This document shows positions 45,234 to 53,872 of a stretch of 64,000 nucleotides of DNA, piece by piece; positions within the stretch are counted from its first letter, which is position 1, and each line of letters begins with the position of its first letter. The notes beneath the pieces are model-generated. The model saw only the letters and a list, made by a program, of their open reading frames with translations, made no database searches and had not been told where the DNA came from. The position numbers and the translations under genes are program-made. Source of the stretch: Paenibacillus sp. J45TS6 (GTDB lineage Bacteria > Bacillota > Bacilli > Paenibacillales > Paenibacillaceae); NCBI RefSeq assembly GCF_018403285.1, contig NZ_BOSJ01000002.1, positions 372,001 to 436,000 on the forward strand, in the 5' to 3' direction.

Positions 45234-46799
45234 CTATTGATCAAACCCTTGCAATAAGGCTAAAGCTTCTTCATGATCTGGTTCAAGTTCTAACAGTTTT
45301 CTGAGGTAATGAAGTGCTTCTTCAATCATTTCTAACTCAAAGCAGCAAATGGCTAAACAATAGAAGACGGTAGATACGATCTCTTCCTCATCTTCGCTTA
45401 ACTCGATCGATATTTCTAAGTAATGTTTGGACTCTTCATACATCTCCATCTCGAACAATACTAATCCTGCATCCAGCGCTAAGTCGTAGCGCTGTTCCAT
45501 CACATAGTACGATGACCACATGATCTCTATACCTCTATTGATATCCAGCAGTTCTTCATCTCTTGCCTCCGGCAGCAGACTGCTAATCTGTTTTGCACTC
45601 TGAATGAAGAATTCTGCATCGTATCCACCGAGACGCCAGAAGCTTAAAATTTGCTGCATTCCCATGCTGTCTATTCTTTGATCGACCCATTCTTTCATAC
45701 TGTAAAATTCATCTGGACCAAACCGCTCAATAAACCGGCGATAAGCCAGCCTTGTATTTGAATATTCCTTTGGATGATCCAGCTTAAGAATACATCCCAC
45801 ATTAATATTACGATAGTGGTGCGGAGAGAATAATGCCTCGGCTCCTCTCTGTTCAAAAACTTGCTGAAGTGCATGATAATTAGCCGTTAATGAAAAACTT
45901 CCGTGCATTATGAGTTCCGGCGGTTCTGAGAATCTCCAGTAGTCGAGTAAATGCTCCCCTTTATCCGCCGTAATTAATACAAAACCTTCCTGTGACAACT
46001 GATTCAAACGTTCTAAACAAGTGAGTCCCGCAGCAGGAAATAAAATATGCGATTCTTCTAATTCTTCTTGATAAACAGCAATGACATCACGATAAGGATA
46101 AGCTTCCTGCTCATACTCAGGTGCTCTTCTATGTTCATAACGCAAAGATATTTGATCTAATACTTCAGACGGTTTCAGTGTATCCATATGTTCAGGATAT
46201 TCCACAAAAACATCAGCTTCATATATTTTTCCATCCTGAATATAAAGTAATTCCTGAGGAATTCCGCAGAAGAAGTAGTTAGCCACAACCAGTAAAGGTT
46301 GTTTAACATCTCCTTTACTAATGGTGATGCCTGCCATTACTAGGTTCAGTTCCGTGTCCTGAACAGCATCAAATTTTGCAAAATCAAGTACACCATCCTG
46401 AATAAAAGATTGCAGTGCCGGATGCTCTTTCCAAGCGAGTACATTACTCATGGCAAGATCCGTCATTACATAGCGGAATGGCGGCAGTGATATCCCTGCA
46501 TAGTCCCTGAGTTTATATAACTCGAGAAGTACATGGTAAGCAAGACGTCCTGCTCCAGCTCCCAGCTCTACGATCGTAACCGGTTCTGTGATATGACCTT
46601 GAGTGGCCCGATCTTGGAGAAAGCCAAATATCATTTCTGCATAAGCAGTAGCAATCATCGGATTACTCGTTATATATTGAGGGACCTGGTCATTATTCCA
46701 TGCCTTCATTCCCTTTTCCTCATAATAAGCTCGCGATAAGTCCCATATTGGTGCTTCGCTAAAGCGGTAACGTTGTTTTTTGTTCTCTATCATTTCCAT
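45234..46799 (-). CDS. SAM-dependent methyltransferase (MidA/NDUFAF7-like) with C-terminal helical repeats
   Basis: A 521-residue protein. The SAM-binding motif I is VELGAGAGR (77-85), preceded by YITSNPMIATAYAEMIFGFL, which fits the MidA/NDUFAF7 (Methyltransf_28) family; similarity is modest. The C-terminal about 130 residues are helical and TPR-like (YCLAICCFELEMIEEALHYL, then EPDHEEALALL). Family members methylate proteins, in mitochondria an Arg of complex I. The bacterial substrate here is unknown; TPR-like repeats suggest protein partners. Preceded by SelO on the same strand with a probable terminator between. Confidence 0.7.
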   Translation of the reverse strand: MEMIENKKQRYRFSEAPIWDLSRAYYEEKGMKAWNNDQVPQYITSNPMIATAYAEMIFGFLQDRATQGHITEPVTIVELGAGAGRLAYHVLLELYKLRDYAGISLPPFRYVMTDLAMSNVLAWKEHPALQSFIQDGVLDFAKFDAVQDTELNLVMAGITISKGDVKQPLLVVANYFFCGIPQELLYIQDGKIYEADVFVEYPEHMDTLKPSEVLDQISLRYEHRRAPEYEQEAYPYRDVIAVYQEELEESHILFPAAGLTCLERLNQLSQEGFVLITADKGEHLLDYWRFSEPPELIMHGSFSLTANYHALQQVFEQRGAEALFSPHHYRNINVGCILKLDHPKEYSNTRLAYRRFIERFGPDEFYSMKEWVDQRIDSMGMQQILSFWRLGGYDAEFFIQSAKQISSLLPEARDEELLDINRGIEIMWSSYYVMEQRYDLALDAGLVLFEMEMYEESKHYLEISIELSEDEEEIVSTVFYCLAICCFELEMIEEALHYLRKLLELEPDHEEALALLQGFDQ

Positions 46800-46898
46800 T
46801 GTATCCTGCTCTCTACCCGTTATTTATTGCTTTGTATCATGCATCTTTCTTCTTACTCTATCATACTCTTTTTTTCCTTCTGTCACGAATTCTACAGC

Positions 46899-46946
46899 AA
46901 AACAGGATACATTCCCATCTAACATGCGGGTCACATATCCTGTTTC
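46899..46946 (-). terminator. Probable terminator of selO
   Basis: AACAGGATA (46901-46909) pairs with TATCCTGTT (46936-46944), with inner CCC/GGG. TTTTG follows on the minus strand. Loop is long, so strength is uncertain. Confidence 0.6.
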
Positions 46947-46988
46947 CTTAAGCTTCATATGATGATCGTACTGTCTTGGTGTTTACCG

Positions 46989-48461
46989 TCAGGTCCCGCA
47001 ATAGGTCCGGTACGGTACAGCTGATTTCGGCGGAAGTGCAGCAAATTCAGCTTGTTCAGTTGTATAAGCATAAGGGTCTTTAAGAACATCTAGCAGCTGC
47101 TCCATAACGCTGTAGTCTGCTTGATTTACTGCTGCCTCTAATGCAGCTTCTACCCGGTGGTTACGAGGAATCACGGCAGGATTACTGCGGCGCATCAGCT
47201 CATAGGCTTCAGCCTTTTCTTCTGGTTGTCTGTCTAGTCTTGCCTGCCACTGCTCAAACCAAGAATTGAATTCGTCACTTCCGTACATGGCCACATCTTC
47301 AGGCTGCTGCAAAGTTAGAGAACGGAATGTGTTGGTGTAATCGGCATCTTGCTTGTACATCATCGTAAGCAGATCTTCAATCAGGGTTTCATCCTCCTGC
47401 TCTTCCGTATATAACCCTAATTTTGCTCTCATTCCCGCCAGCCAGTGCTGACGATATAACTTAGGAAATTCAGCTAGTACATCCTGGGCTAGACTCACCG
47501 CCTGCTCCGTATCCTCATGCAGCAAAGGTAATAAGGCTTCTGCTAATCTTGTGAGATTCCATCCCGCAATACTTGGTTGATTTCCATATGCATACCGTCC
47601 CTCCCGATCAATGGAACTAAATACAGTTGCCGGGTCATAATCATCCAAGAATGCACAAGGACCATAATCAATGGTCTCTCCGCTGATCGTCATATTATCG
47701 GTATTCATCACTCCATGAATAAAGCCGACTAACTGCCATTTACTTATAAGAAGGGCCTGTCGTTGAATTACTTCCTGAAGCAGACGGAGATACGGGTTCT
47801 TTGCATCAGCTGAATCTGGAAAATGTCTTTGTAAAGCGTAGTCGGCCAAGGATTTTAGATCCTCTTTCGTCCCCCAATTCGCAGCATACTGAAATGTTCC
47901 TACACGCAGATGGCTTGCTGCTACTCTGGTTAGAATAGCGCCCGGCAGATAGGTTTCACGAATAATCAGCTCGCCTGTCTTCACCACAGCAAGACTACGG
48001 GTTGTCGGGATTCCAAGACCATGCATCGCTTCACTAATGATATACTCACGCAGCATAGGTCCAAGCGATGCCCGGCCGTCTCCCTGTCTTGAATATGGCG
48101 TTCTGCCTGATCCCTTCAGCTGGATATCAAATCTCTCACCTGATGGTGTAACCTGCTCCCCGATGAGCACAGCTCGTCCATCCCCAAGCATGTTGAAATA
48201 CCCAAACTGGTGACCTGCATAAGCTTGAGCGAGCGGGTAAGCTCCCTCTGGGATCTCGTTACCTGCGAGTAGGTTCGCACCTTGATCACTATTCAGCACC
48301 TGTTCATTTAGTCCAAGAGACTTCGCTAATTCATCATTAAATACAACCAAATGTGGTGAACGTACCAGTTCAGGGTCTTGGCGGGTATAGAATATTTGAG
48401 GCAGACGAGAGTAACTGTTGTCATAATTCCAGCCTGCGTCTGAGGTTTCTTTTTTATTCAT
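46989..48461 (-). CDS. selO: SelO/YdiU, protein adenylyltransferase (pseudokinase fold)
   Basis: SelO of 490 residues. The kinase-like fold binds ATP in flipped orientation and transfers AMP to Ser, Thr or Tyr of proteins, with a role in redox stress. Visible marks are [47 protein letters not shown] (catalytic and metal-binding Asn/Asp) and the C-terminal TYCGT, where the penultimate Cys position holds selenocysteine in animals. The frame opens upstream to 48494, but the ATG at 48461 behind GGGAGATG is preferred. Single gene. Confidence 0.93.
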   Translation of the reverse strand: MNKKETSDAGWNYDNSYSRLPQIFYTRQDPELVRSPHLVVFNDELAKSLGLNEQVLNSDQGANLLAGNEIPEGAYPLAQAYAGHQFGYFNMLGDGRAVLIGEQVTPSGERFDIQLKGSGRTPYSRQGDGRASLGPMLREYIISEAMHGLGIPTTRSLAVVKTGELIIRETYLPGAILTRVAASHLRVGTFQYAANWGTKEDLKSLADYALQRHFPDSADAKNPYLRLLQEVIQRQALLISKWQLVGFIHGVMNTDNMTISGETIDYGPCAFLDDYDPATVFSSIDREGRYAYGNQPSIAGWNLTRLAEALLPLLHEDTEQAVSLAQDVLAEFPKLYRQHWLAGMRAKLGLYTEEQEDETLIEDLLTMMYKQDADYTNTFRSLTLQQPEDVAMYGSDEFNSWFEQWQARLDRQPEEKAEAYELMRRSNPAVIPRNHRVEAALEAAVNQADYSVMEQLLDVLKDPYAYTTEQAEFAALPPKSAVPYRTYCGT

Positions 48462-48743
48462 GATTACATCTCCCTCTTTTGGCCTGTAGAACACTTCTTG
48501 TTTTGTAGTATACCCTTTCCACCCATTTCTTGCTTATCAAGCAAATAATCTACTGTTCTTTTACCCTCGGCTTTAAAGCTCCACTGAACTGGTACGGGAG
48601 CTTCACCATTCTCAGTTCCTGCTATGTTCCAATCCCCTCGCTTTCATACACTTCTTCCTATTTGCCAATTCACCAAAGAATTCGAAAGGACATATATCCC
48701 TTATTATCTTACCGAAACGGTAACAGTATGGTTAAAAAAACAA
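48462..48743. other. Leader and promoter region upstream of selO, with an inverted repeat
   Basis: No gene seen in about 280 nt. A perfect 6-base inverted repeat, TTACCG-AAA-CGGTAA, lies at 48709-48723, and on the minus strand GATAAT follows it as a possible -10. That would leave a leader of over 200 nt before selO in which I see no known riboswitch. Confidence 0.45.
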
Positions 48744-48792
48744 AAGGGAACCTTTCTATCAACAGCTTTCAATTGACAGAAAGGTTTCCCTT
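48744..48792 (-). terminator. Intrinsic terminator of the hydroxybutyrate dehydrogenase operon
   Basis: Long stem of about 17 bp (AAGGGAACCTTTCTATC with GACAGAAAGGTTTCCCTT, few mismatches), then TTTTGT7 on the minus strand. Confidence 0.9.
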
Positions 48793-48827
48793 ATATTCTA
48801 TGGTCTATCTTCTATTTTTACCCTTTA

Positions 48828-49604
48828 TTATTGAACAGTATAACCACCGTCAATAACTACTGCTTGACCTGTAACACTCTTCGCCTTATCACTTGCCAAG
48901 AACAAAGCATAATCTGCAATTTCACTAACATCTAACAAACGTTTTTGTGGAACGAGAGGAAGAAGAACTTCGGATAGCACATCCTCAAGAGGCACATTAC
49001 GCGTTTTAGCTAGATCTGCCATCTGTCCACGAACAAGTGGAGTATCTACATATCCTGGTGCAATCGCGTTTACAGTAATACCATGCTCAGCACCTTCCAA
49101 TGCTGCTACTTTTGTCAAACCAATAACCCCGTGTTTGGCACTGTTGTAAGCTGCTTTTCCTGCAAATCCAATGAGACCATTAATAGAAGCGATGTTGATA
49201 ATACGTCCAAAACCTTGTTCTTTCATAATTGGGAAGACGTGTTTAGTAAGTATAAACGGAGCGGTAAGCATGATTTTTTGCATCAATTCAAATTTTTCAG
49301 TTGGGAATTCCTCAATCGGTGCTACGTGCTGCAAACCAGCATTGTTAATTACGATATCTACACGCCCATACGTATTTTTCGTTTCAGTAATTAGATTTTG
49401 AAGATCTTCTTCTTTCGTTACATCGGCTTTGATACCGATTGCTTCATAACCCAGTTGTCTTAGTGATTCAGCTGATTCTTGCAGCATCTCGTTATTAATG
49501 TCCGACAGTACAACTTTCGCTCCATCTGCAGCAAAGTATTTCCCGATTTCAAATCCAATTCCACGAGCCGACCCTGTAATAATAGCAACTTTATTCTTAA
49601 CCAT
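48828..49604 (-). CDS. 3-hydroxybutyrate dehydrogenase (SDR family)
   Basis: Short-chain dehydrogenase of 258 residues with TGSARGIG (cofactor), NNAG, catalytic Ser in IINIASINGLIGF and YNSAK (Tyr, Lys), and the C-terminal VTGQAVVIDGGYTVQ. It resembles bacterial D-3-hydroxybutyrate dehydrogenases (B. subtilis YxjF), which oxidise 3-hydroxybutyrate to acetoacetate with NAD+. The ATG at 49604 has GGAGG 8 nt upstream. It follows a GntP permease by 56 nt on the same strand, as in the yxj locus, but no CoA transferase is present. Substrate is inferred. Confidence 0.85.
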   Translation of the reverse strand: MVKNKVAIITGSARGIGFEIGKYFAADGAKVVLSDINNEMLQESAESLRQLGYEAIGIKADVTKEEDLQNLITETKNTYGRVDIVINNAGLQHVAPIEEFPTEKFELMQKIMLTAPFILTKHVFPIMKEQGFGRIINIASINGLIGFAGKAAYNSAKHGVIGLTKVAALEGAEHGITVNAIAPGYVDTPLVRGQMADLAKTRNVPLEDVLSEVLLPLVPQKRLLDVSEIADYALFLASDKAKSVTGQAVVIDGGYTVQ

Positions 49605-49660
49605 AATAAAAACCTCCATGTAATTTTAATAGTATGTTTGGTGTCTTCTTTAACAAATTT

Positions 49661-50947
49661 TCAAACAATCCCCATTCCACCGAGTATAATTCCGACGATT
49701 ACTGCAATAGTAGGTATTAATAGAGCTACCATGAATACATCTTTGTATGTTTCTTTATGAGACAAGCCTGTAACAGCAACAAGTGTTAGTAGAGCTCCGT
49801 TATTAGGTAGAATAGATGCACCCGAAGCAACGGCAGCCATTCTATGGAATACATCTGGGCTAATTCCTGTTGTTTGAGAAAGATTATAGAATGTATCCCC
49901 CATTGTACTCAGTGCAATCCCCATCCCGCCAGAAGCAGAACCTGTGATAATAGACATGATTTGAACAGCGAGCGATTGAGCAATTAATGGATTGTCTGAA
50001 ACATTAAGAAGCCAATTCGTAATGCTATCAAATGCTGGTACAATAGCGATAACAGCTCCAAAACCAACTGCAGCACTCGTGTTTAAAATAGCCATTACAG
50101 ACCCTTTTGCTCCTTCGTTAATGGAGAACACAAACTTTTTATAATCCTTTATGTTAATAAGCATGATGCTTAGGACACCCAATATTAAAGCGTATACAGG
50201 CTCCAATTTCACAACGTTCAGTAGTATAACTACTACAAAAAGAGGAACCAACGATACCAGCCAATTCGGCGTTTTTTCATTTTCTTGCTTCTCGTTTGAT
50301 GCGACGACACTAGGTTCAGTGAACCCTTCGCCCTTAGCAGAGAGCTTTTTCTCTCGGAATGACAACCAAAGATATCCACCAACGGCCATGATTAAAGTAG
50401 TGACTATACCAATGATCGGCCCTGCAGTAGGCGTTGTATGAAAGTAATCTATAGGAATCAAGTTTTGAATTTGTGGCGTTCCCGGCATGGATGTCATGGT
50501 GAAGGTAAAAGCTCCAAGAGCAAATGTCGGAACAAGTAACTTTCTCGTCACATTGGCTTCACGGAATAACTCAAGAGCAATCGGATAGACTGCAAATACA
50601 ACGACGAACAAGCTAACTCCACCATAGGTTAATAAAGCGGAAGCAATGAGTACGCCAAGAATAGCTCTCTTTTTCCCAATTAATTGGGTTACTTTTTGAG
50701 CAACAGCCTTAGCTGCTCCTGTTTCTTCCATCAACTTCCCGAAAATTGCTCCCAATAGGAAGATCGGGAACCAGCTTTGCACGAAACCAACCAATCCACC
50801 CATATAGGTTCCTGTATATGCATCTAATACATCTAACCCACTCATTAATGCTACGACTCCGGCAGCTATGGGAGCTACCCAAATAATGGACCATCCCAGA
50901 TAAGCTAAAGCCATCAACAGGATTAAACCAACAACAATACTTAACAT
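49661..50947 (-). CDS. GntP-family permease, probable hydroxybutyrate or sugar-acid importer
   Basis: A 428-residue permease with about 12 membrane helices. Family marks are YGGVSLFVVVFAVYPIALELF, TSMPGTPQIQNLIP, and GSASGGMGIALS. Members import gluconate, or in the YxjC branch hydroxybutyrate. Position before a 3-hydroxybutyrate dehydrogenase suggests the second role. Divergent from a LysR regulator. Confidence 0.85.
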   Translation of the reverse strand: MLSIVVGLILLMALAYLGWSIIWVAPIAAGVVALMSGLDVLDAYTGTYMGGLVGFVQSWFPIFLLGAIFGKLMEETGAAKAVAQKVTQLIGKKRAILGVLIASALLTYGGVSLFVVVFAVYPIALELFREANVTRKLLVPTFALGAFTFTMTSMPGTPQIQNLIPIDYFHTTPTAGPIIGIVTTLIMAVGGYLWLSFREKKLSAKGEGFTEPSVVASNEKQENEKTPNWLVSLVPLFVVVILLNVVKLEPVYALILGVLSIMLINIKDYKKFVFSINEGAKGSVMAILNTSAAVGFGAVIAIVPAFDSITNWLLNVSDNPLIAQSLAVQIMSIITGSASGGMGIALSTMGDTFYNLSQTTGISPDVFHRMAAVASGASILPNNGALLTLVAVTGLSHKETYKDVFMVALLIPTIAVIVGIILGGMGIV

Positions 50948-51049
50948 TTGAATTCACCTTTTTTTCAATTGGAATATAAACCTTTATTTGTTACCCGATT
51001 TTATGTGTTATGTACTATACTGTAACCATCTTATTAAAGGTAACCAGGT

Positions 51050-51064
51050 AACTTAAAGTAAGTT
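51050..51064. promoter_or_regulatory. LysR operator candidate
   Basis: AACTTA-AAG-TAAGTT is a perfect inverted repeat in the divergent spacer, 82 nt upstream of the LysR start. A direct repeat of GGTAAC lies beside it (about 51039-51051). Both fit a LysR-type binding region. Confidence 0.45.
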
Positions 51065-51145
51065 TACATCCAGAACTATCATTTGTAAAATGAATAAATT
51101 GAATAAAAAGTATGCCAATAACGAATAAATAGGAGTTACTACAAC

Positions 51146-52024
51146 ATGGAATTAAGAGATCTAAAATCATTTATGGAGGTTGCTAAATATAAAAGCTTTA
51201 CGAGTGCCGCCGAGCACTCATACTTAACCCAACCTTCTTTAAGTAAAGCAGTCAAAAAACTTGAAAAAGAACTCGATGTGGAACTTTTTGACCGTTCGAC
51301 TAGACATTTATATCTGACAGATGCAGGACAAATTGTATACCAGCAAAGTCAGAAGGCGTTTTCTGCATTATCTGAGTTAAATGTTCTTCTAGATGATCTT
51401 AGAAATATTGCTGTCGGTGATATCAAGATCGGGGTACCGCCGCTGATTGGCACTTTATTTTTTCCGGAAATCGCAAAAATTTTTACTACGCGTTACCCAA
51501 ATGTTTCTCTAGAGTTATTTGAACATGGAGCAAAGCTTATTGAGCGACTTATCGAAGATGCGCAGATTGATGTGGGGATTATTGTATTGCCGGCGAATGA
51601 AGAGAAGTTTCATATCTATCCGTTTATTCAAGATGAATTCTATGTATTTCTCCATAAGGATCACAGACTATCTCATAGAACATCTATTTCTTTGAATGAG
51701 TTAGCTGAAGAGAAATTTATTTTATTCAAAAAAGACTTTACTCTACACAATTACATTATTCAGGCCTGTCAGAGGGAAGGATTCACTCCTAAAGTCTCAT
51801 ATCGAAGTTCACAGTGGGACTTAATTATTGAACTCGTATCTTCTCAGCTAGGCATCACCCTGCTTCCTAAATCAATTTATGATAAACAAAGTAACGATAA
51901 TATCAAGATCGTACGATTAGAAAACCCAACGCTTTACTGGAATCTTGGAGTAATCACAAAAAAAGATGCCTACCATTCCTACGCATTAAAGAAATTTGTA
52001 AATATGTTAGTAGAAGGATACTAA
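51146..52024 (+). CDS. LysR-family transcriptional regulator
   Basis: A 292-residue regulator. The N-terminal HTH reads FTSAAEHSYLTQPSLSKAVKKLEKEL, followed by the linker helix and a two-lobed co-inducer domain (GDIKIGVPPLIGTLFFPEI to the end). Divergent from the GntP-dehydrogenase operon, which it probably activates in response to the imported substrate. It resembles the CidR/YwbI branch. The ATG follows AGGAGTT. Confidence 0.87.
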   Translation: MELRDLKSFMEVAKYKSFTSAAEHSYLTQPSLSKAVKKLEKELDVELFDRSTRHLYLTDAGQIVYQQSQKAFSALSELNVLLDDLRNIAVGDIKIGVPPLIGTLFFPEIAKIFTTRYPNVSLELFEHGAKLIERLIEDAQIDVGIIVLPANEEKFHIYPFIQDEFYVFLHKDHRLSHRTSISLNELAEEKFILFKKDFTLHNYIIQACQREGFTPKVSYRSSQWDLIIELVSSQLGITLLPKSIYDKQSNDNIKIVRLENPTLYWNLGVITKKDAYHSYALKKFVNMLVEGY

Positions 52025-52134
52025 AGGGAAGCGCTATCATTTTATTATTTCGAAATATTCTTTCAGGGGAATTGAAATACAAGAAAATACAAAGGTTTAC
52101 AGTATATTACTGAGGGGTAAATGAGGTTCTAGCA

Positions 52135-52554
52135 TTACTCTTCACTATTTAGCTTTCGATATAGACTAATTAATTGCTCCCGTTCTTGCTCTGTTAACTT
52201 CTTAAATAGATTCATACGCAGTTTCTCACCTGCTTGGGTTGCTCTATTCAAGACATCTATACCATCGTCTGTAATATCTAAATAAATCACTCGACGATCG
52301 CTCTCATGCGTCAATCGATTAGCGAACTTCCTCTTTACCAATTTATCTGATAAATAACTGAGCGTAGGAGGAGTAAGTCCCAATGTTTTTGCAATGTCCG
52401 ACGGCCGGCTTTTTCCATTCATTTTTAAATGACCGAGCACAATAATCTGCGAAATACCAAGGTCTTCGTTAAATGTTTTATTCCACTCAATAATTAATTG
52501 ATTGGTTACCTTATCCATACTATGTATAAGTTCAAAAAAGGGTTGTCTTTCCAT
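52135..52554 (-). CDS. MarR-family transcriptional regulator (second copy in window)
   Basis: A 139-residue winged-helix protein with RPSDIAKTLGLTPPTLSYLSDKLV (recognition helix) and the wing HESDRRVIYLDITDDGI. It has no cysteine, so ligand binding rather than oxidation is likely. It is the second gene of a two-gene operon behind an SDR oxidoreductase; a 22-bp palindrome lies before the operon. Autorepression together with the dehydrogenase is inferred. Confidence 0.87.
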   Translation of the reverse strand: MERQPFFELIHSMDKVTNQLIIEWNKTFNEDLGISQIIVLGHLKMNGKSRPSDIAKTLGLTPPTLSYLSDKLVKRKFANRLTHESDRRVIYLDITDDGIDVLNRATQAGEKLRMNLFKKLTEQEREQLISLYRKLNSEE

Positions 52555-52623
52555 AAAATCCTCCTTGGTTATACATGACAGCTCTTAAATAAAGATGTAA
52601 GAGCTGTCACACTGGTTACTATA

Positions 52624-53358
52624 TTATTGAGCAGAGAATCCACCATCAATAACTAACTCAGCACCTGAGATATAAGAAGAATCATCAGAAGCCAGGAACA
52701 GAGCAGCTTGTGCAATATCGCTAGGTTGACCCAAACGTTGCAGCGGAGTTGCTTGTACCAAACGATCTAACAAATCTTTTGAAGTACTCAAGTTTTTAGT
52801 CATTGGCGTTTCAATGATTCCTGGGAACAAAGCGTTTACGCGAATACCTTGACGTCCAAAAGTCGTAGCTGCTGCTTTAGATAAAGCACGTACGGAACCT
52901 TTGGATGCAGAGTAATGGTTAAATCCTTGACCGATGAGTGCTGTGTAAGAAGAGATATTAATGATCGAACCTTTCTTTTGAGCAGCCATGTAAGGAGTTA
53001 CATGTTTCATACCTGCAAATGGTCCAAAACCATTAATGGAAAGCATTTTTTGCCAATCTTCTTCGTTGATCTCTGCGAAAGGTTTCTCAGAAGAGATACC
53101 TGCATTGTTAACAAGGATATCAATTTTGCCAAAGCGATCATTTACTTCTTTAGCTAGTTCTTTCCAACTTTCATCAGAAGCAACATTTAATTTCAATCCA
53201 TATACATTTTCTTTTTGGCTTGCTTTTTCCAGCGCTGCCTCATTGATATCTGCAGCAATGACGATTGCACCTTCTTGTACGAAAAGATCCACCATGGACT
53301 CTCCAATACCAGAAGCACCACCCGTGATAATCGCTACTTTATTATCTAATTTGCCCAT
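52624..53358 (-). CDS. SDR-family oxidoreductase (FabG-like)
   Basis: Short-chain dehydrogenase of 244 residues: TGGASGIGESMVDLF, NNAGISSEKP, INISSYTALIGQGFNHYSASKG (Ser, Tyr, Lys) and ISGAELVIDGGFSAQ. Ser/Tyr/Lys triad intact. It is the first gene of an operon with a MarR regulator, so it probably acts on, or makes, the ligand of that regulator. Substrate unknown. AGGAGG lies before the ATG. Confidence 0.87.
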   Translation of the reverse strand: MGKLDNKVAIITGGASGIGESMVDLFVQEGAIVIAADINEAALEKASQKENVYGLKLNVASDESWKELAKEVNDRFGKIDILVNNAGISSEKPFAEINEEDWQKMLSINGFGPFAGMKHVTPYMAAQKKGSIINISSYTALIGQGFNHYSASKGSVRALSKAAATTFGRQGIRVNALFPGIIETPMTKNLSTSKDLLDRLVQATPLQRLGQPSDIAQAALFLASDDSSYISGAELVIDGGFSAQ

Positions 53359-53399
53359 TTTAAAAGCCTCCTATAACCCAAATATTTATCTTTATATTC

Positions 53400-53421
53400 A
53401 ATATTTAGACGTCTAAATATT
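53400..53421. promoter_or_regulatory. 22-bp perfect palindrome upstream of the SDR-MarR operon
   Basis: AATATTTAGACGTCTAAATATT, 42 nt before the SDR start. Size, symmetry and position fit an operator of the MarR regulator encoded in the same operon. Confidence 0.75.
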
Positions 53422-53536
53422 AACTATCTAAACTTTACCAGAGAATCTGAGAGAAAGCAATGGGAAATGTAAGGGGATACAATGCAGAATGTCACTATAA
53501 TTAATTAAACTTGTTTATTAATTTTTAATATTTTGC

Positions 53537-53542
53537 TATAAT
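53537..53542 (+). promoter_or_regulatory. Candidate -10 element of the nupG leader transcript
   Basis: Perfect TATAAT, 35-40 nt upstream of the guanine aptamer; a weak -35 (TTTATT, 53514-53519) lies 17 bp before it. Confidence 0.5.
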
Positions 53543-53576
53543 TCACCCAGACATTAAAATTATAAATTAATAATTT

Positions 53577-53648
53577 TCTCTCATATAATCGCAGGGATAT
53601 GGCCTGCAAGTTTCTACCGAGCCCCATAAAGGTTTCGACTATGAGCAG
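53577..53648 (+). promoter_or_regulatory. Guanine riboswitch (purine class) upstream of nupG
   Basis: The sequence follows the purine aptamer: P1 CTCATA/TATGAG, ATAATCGCAGGGATATGG, P2 GCAGG/CCTGC, the conserved J2/3 AGTTTCTACC, P3 GAGCC/GGTTTC with a CCATAAA loop, and CGACTATG closing. The base that pairs with the ligand, just before the 3' P1 strand, is C (CGACTATG), which selects guanine or hypoxanthine; adenine aptamers have U there. It is almost identical in core to the B. subtilis xpt aptamer. Confidence 0.96.
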
Positions 53649-53705
53649 TGATATGTATTGGTGTTTCATTCTCTTATATATATTTTAGGAGTCTGATTTT
53701 GTGCA

Positions 53706-53758
53706 GAAACCCAGGAACTATTATCTACTCGTGGAAGAGTATGGTAGTTTCTGGGTTT
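53706..53758 (+). terminator. Terminator in the guanine riboswitch expression platform
   Basis: AAACCCAG (53707-53714) and CTGGGTTT (53751-53758), with AACTA/TAGTT inside, then ATTTGTTTT. It lies 58 nt after the aptamer and 114 nt before nupG; guanine binding should favour it and stop transcription. Confidence 0.88.
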
Positions 53759-53872
53759 ATTTGTTTTATTATACAAATAAAGATAATGCCGGGCGTTAAT
53801 TTCTCCCTTTTATTTTCAGAGAAAAATATTTTAATGTTACAATCTTAGATCATCAGAAGGAGCAAAACCAAA

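Noticed and set aside
48709-48723. Possible cre site upstream of selO
   Set aside because: It shares GAAACGGTAACA with the consensus but fails at three or more defined positions; kept only as an inverted repeat.
48530-48856. 108-residue plus-strand frame between selO and the dehydrogenase
   Set aside because: It runs through an inverted repeat and a strong terminator and into the antisense of the dehydrogenase; no ribosome site.
53648-53848. 66-residue frame in the nupG leader
   Set aside because: It lies in the riboswitch expression platform and terminator; no ribosome site.
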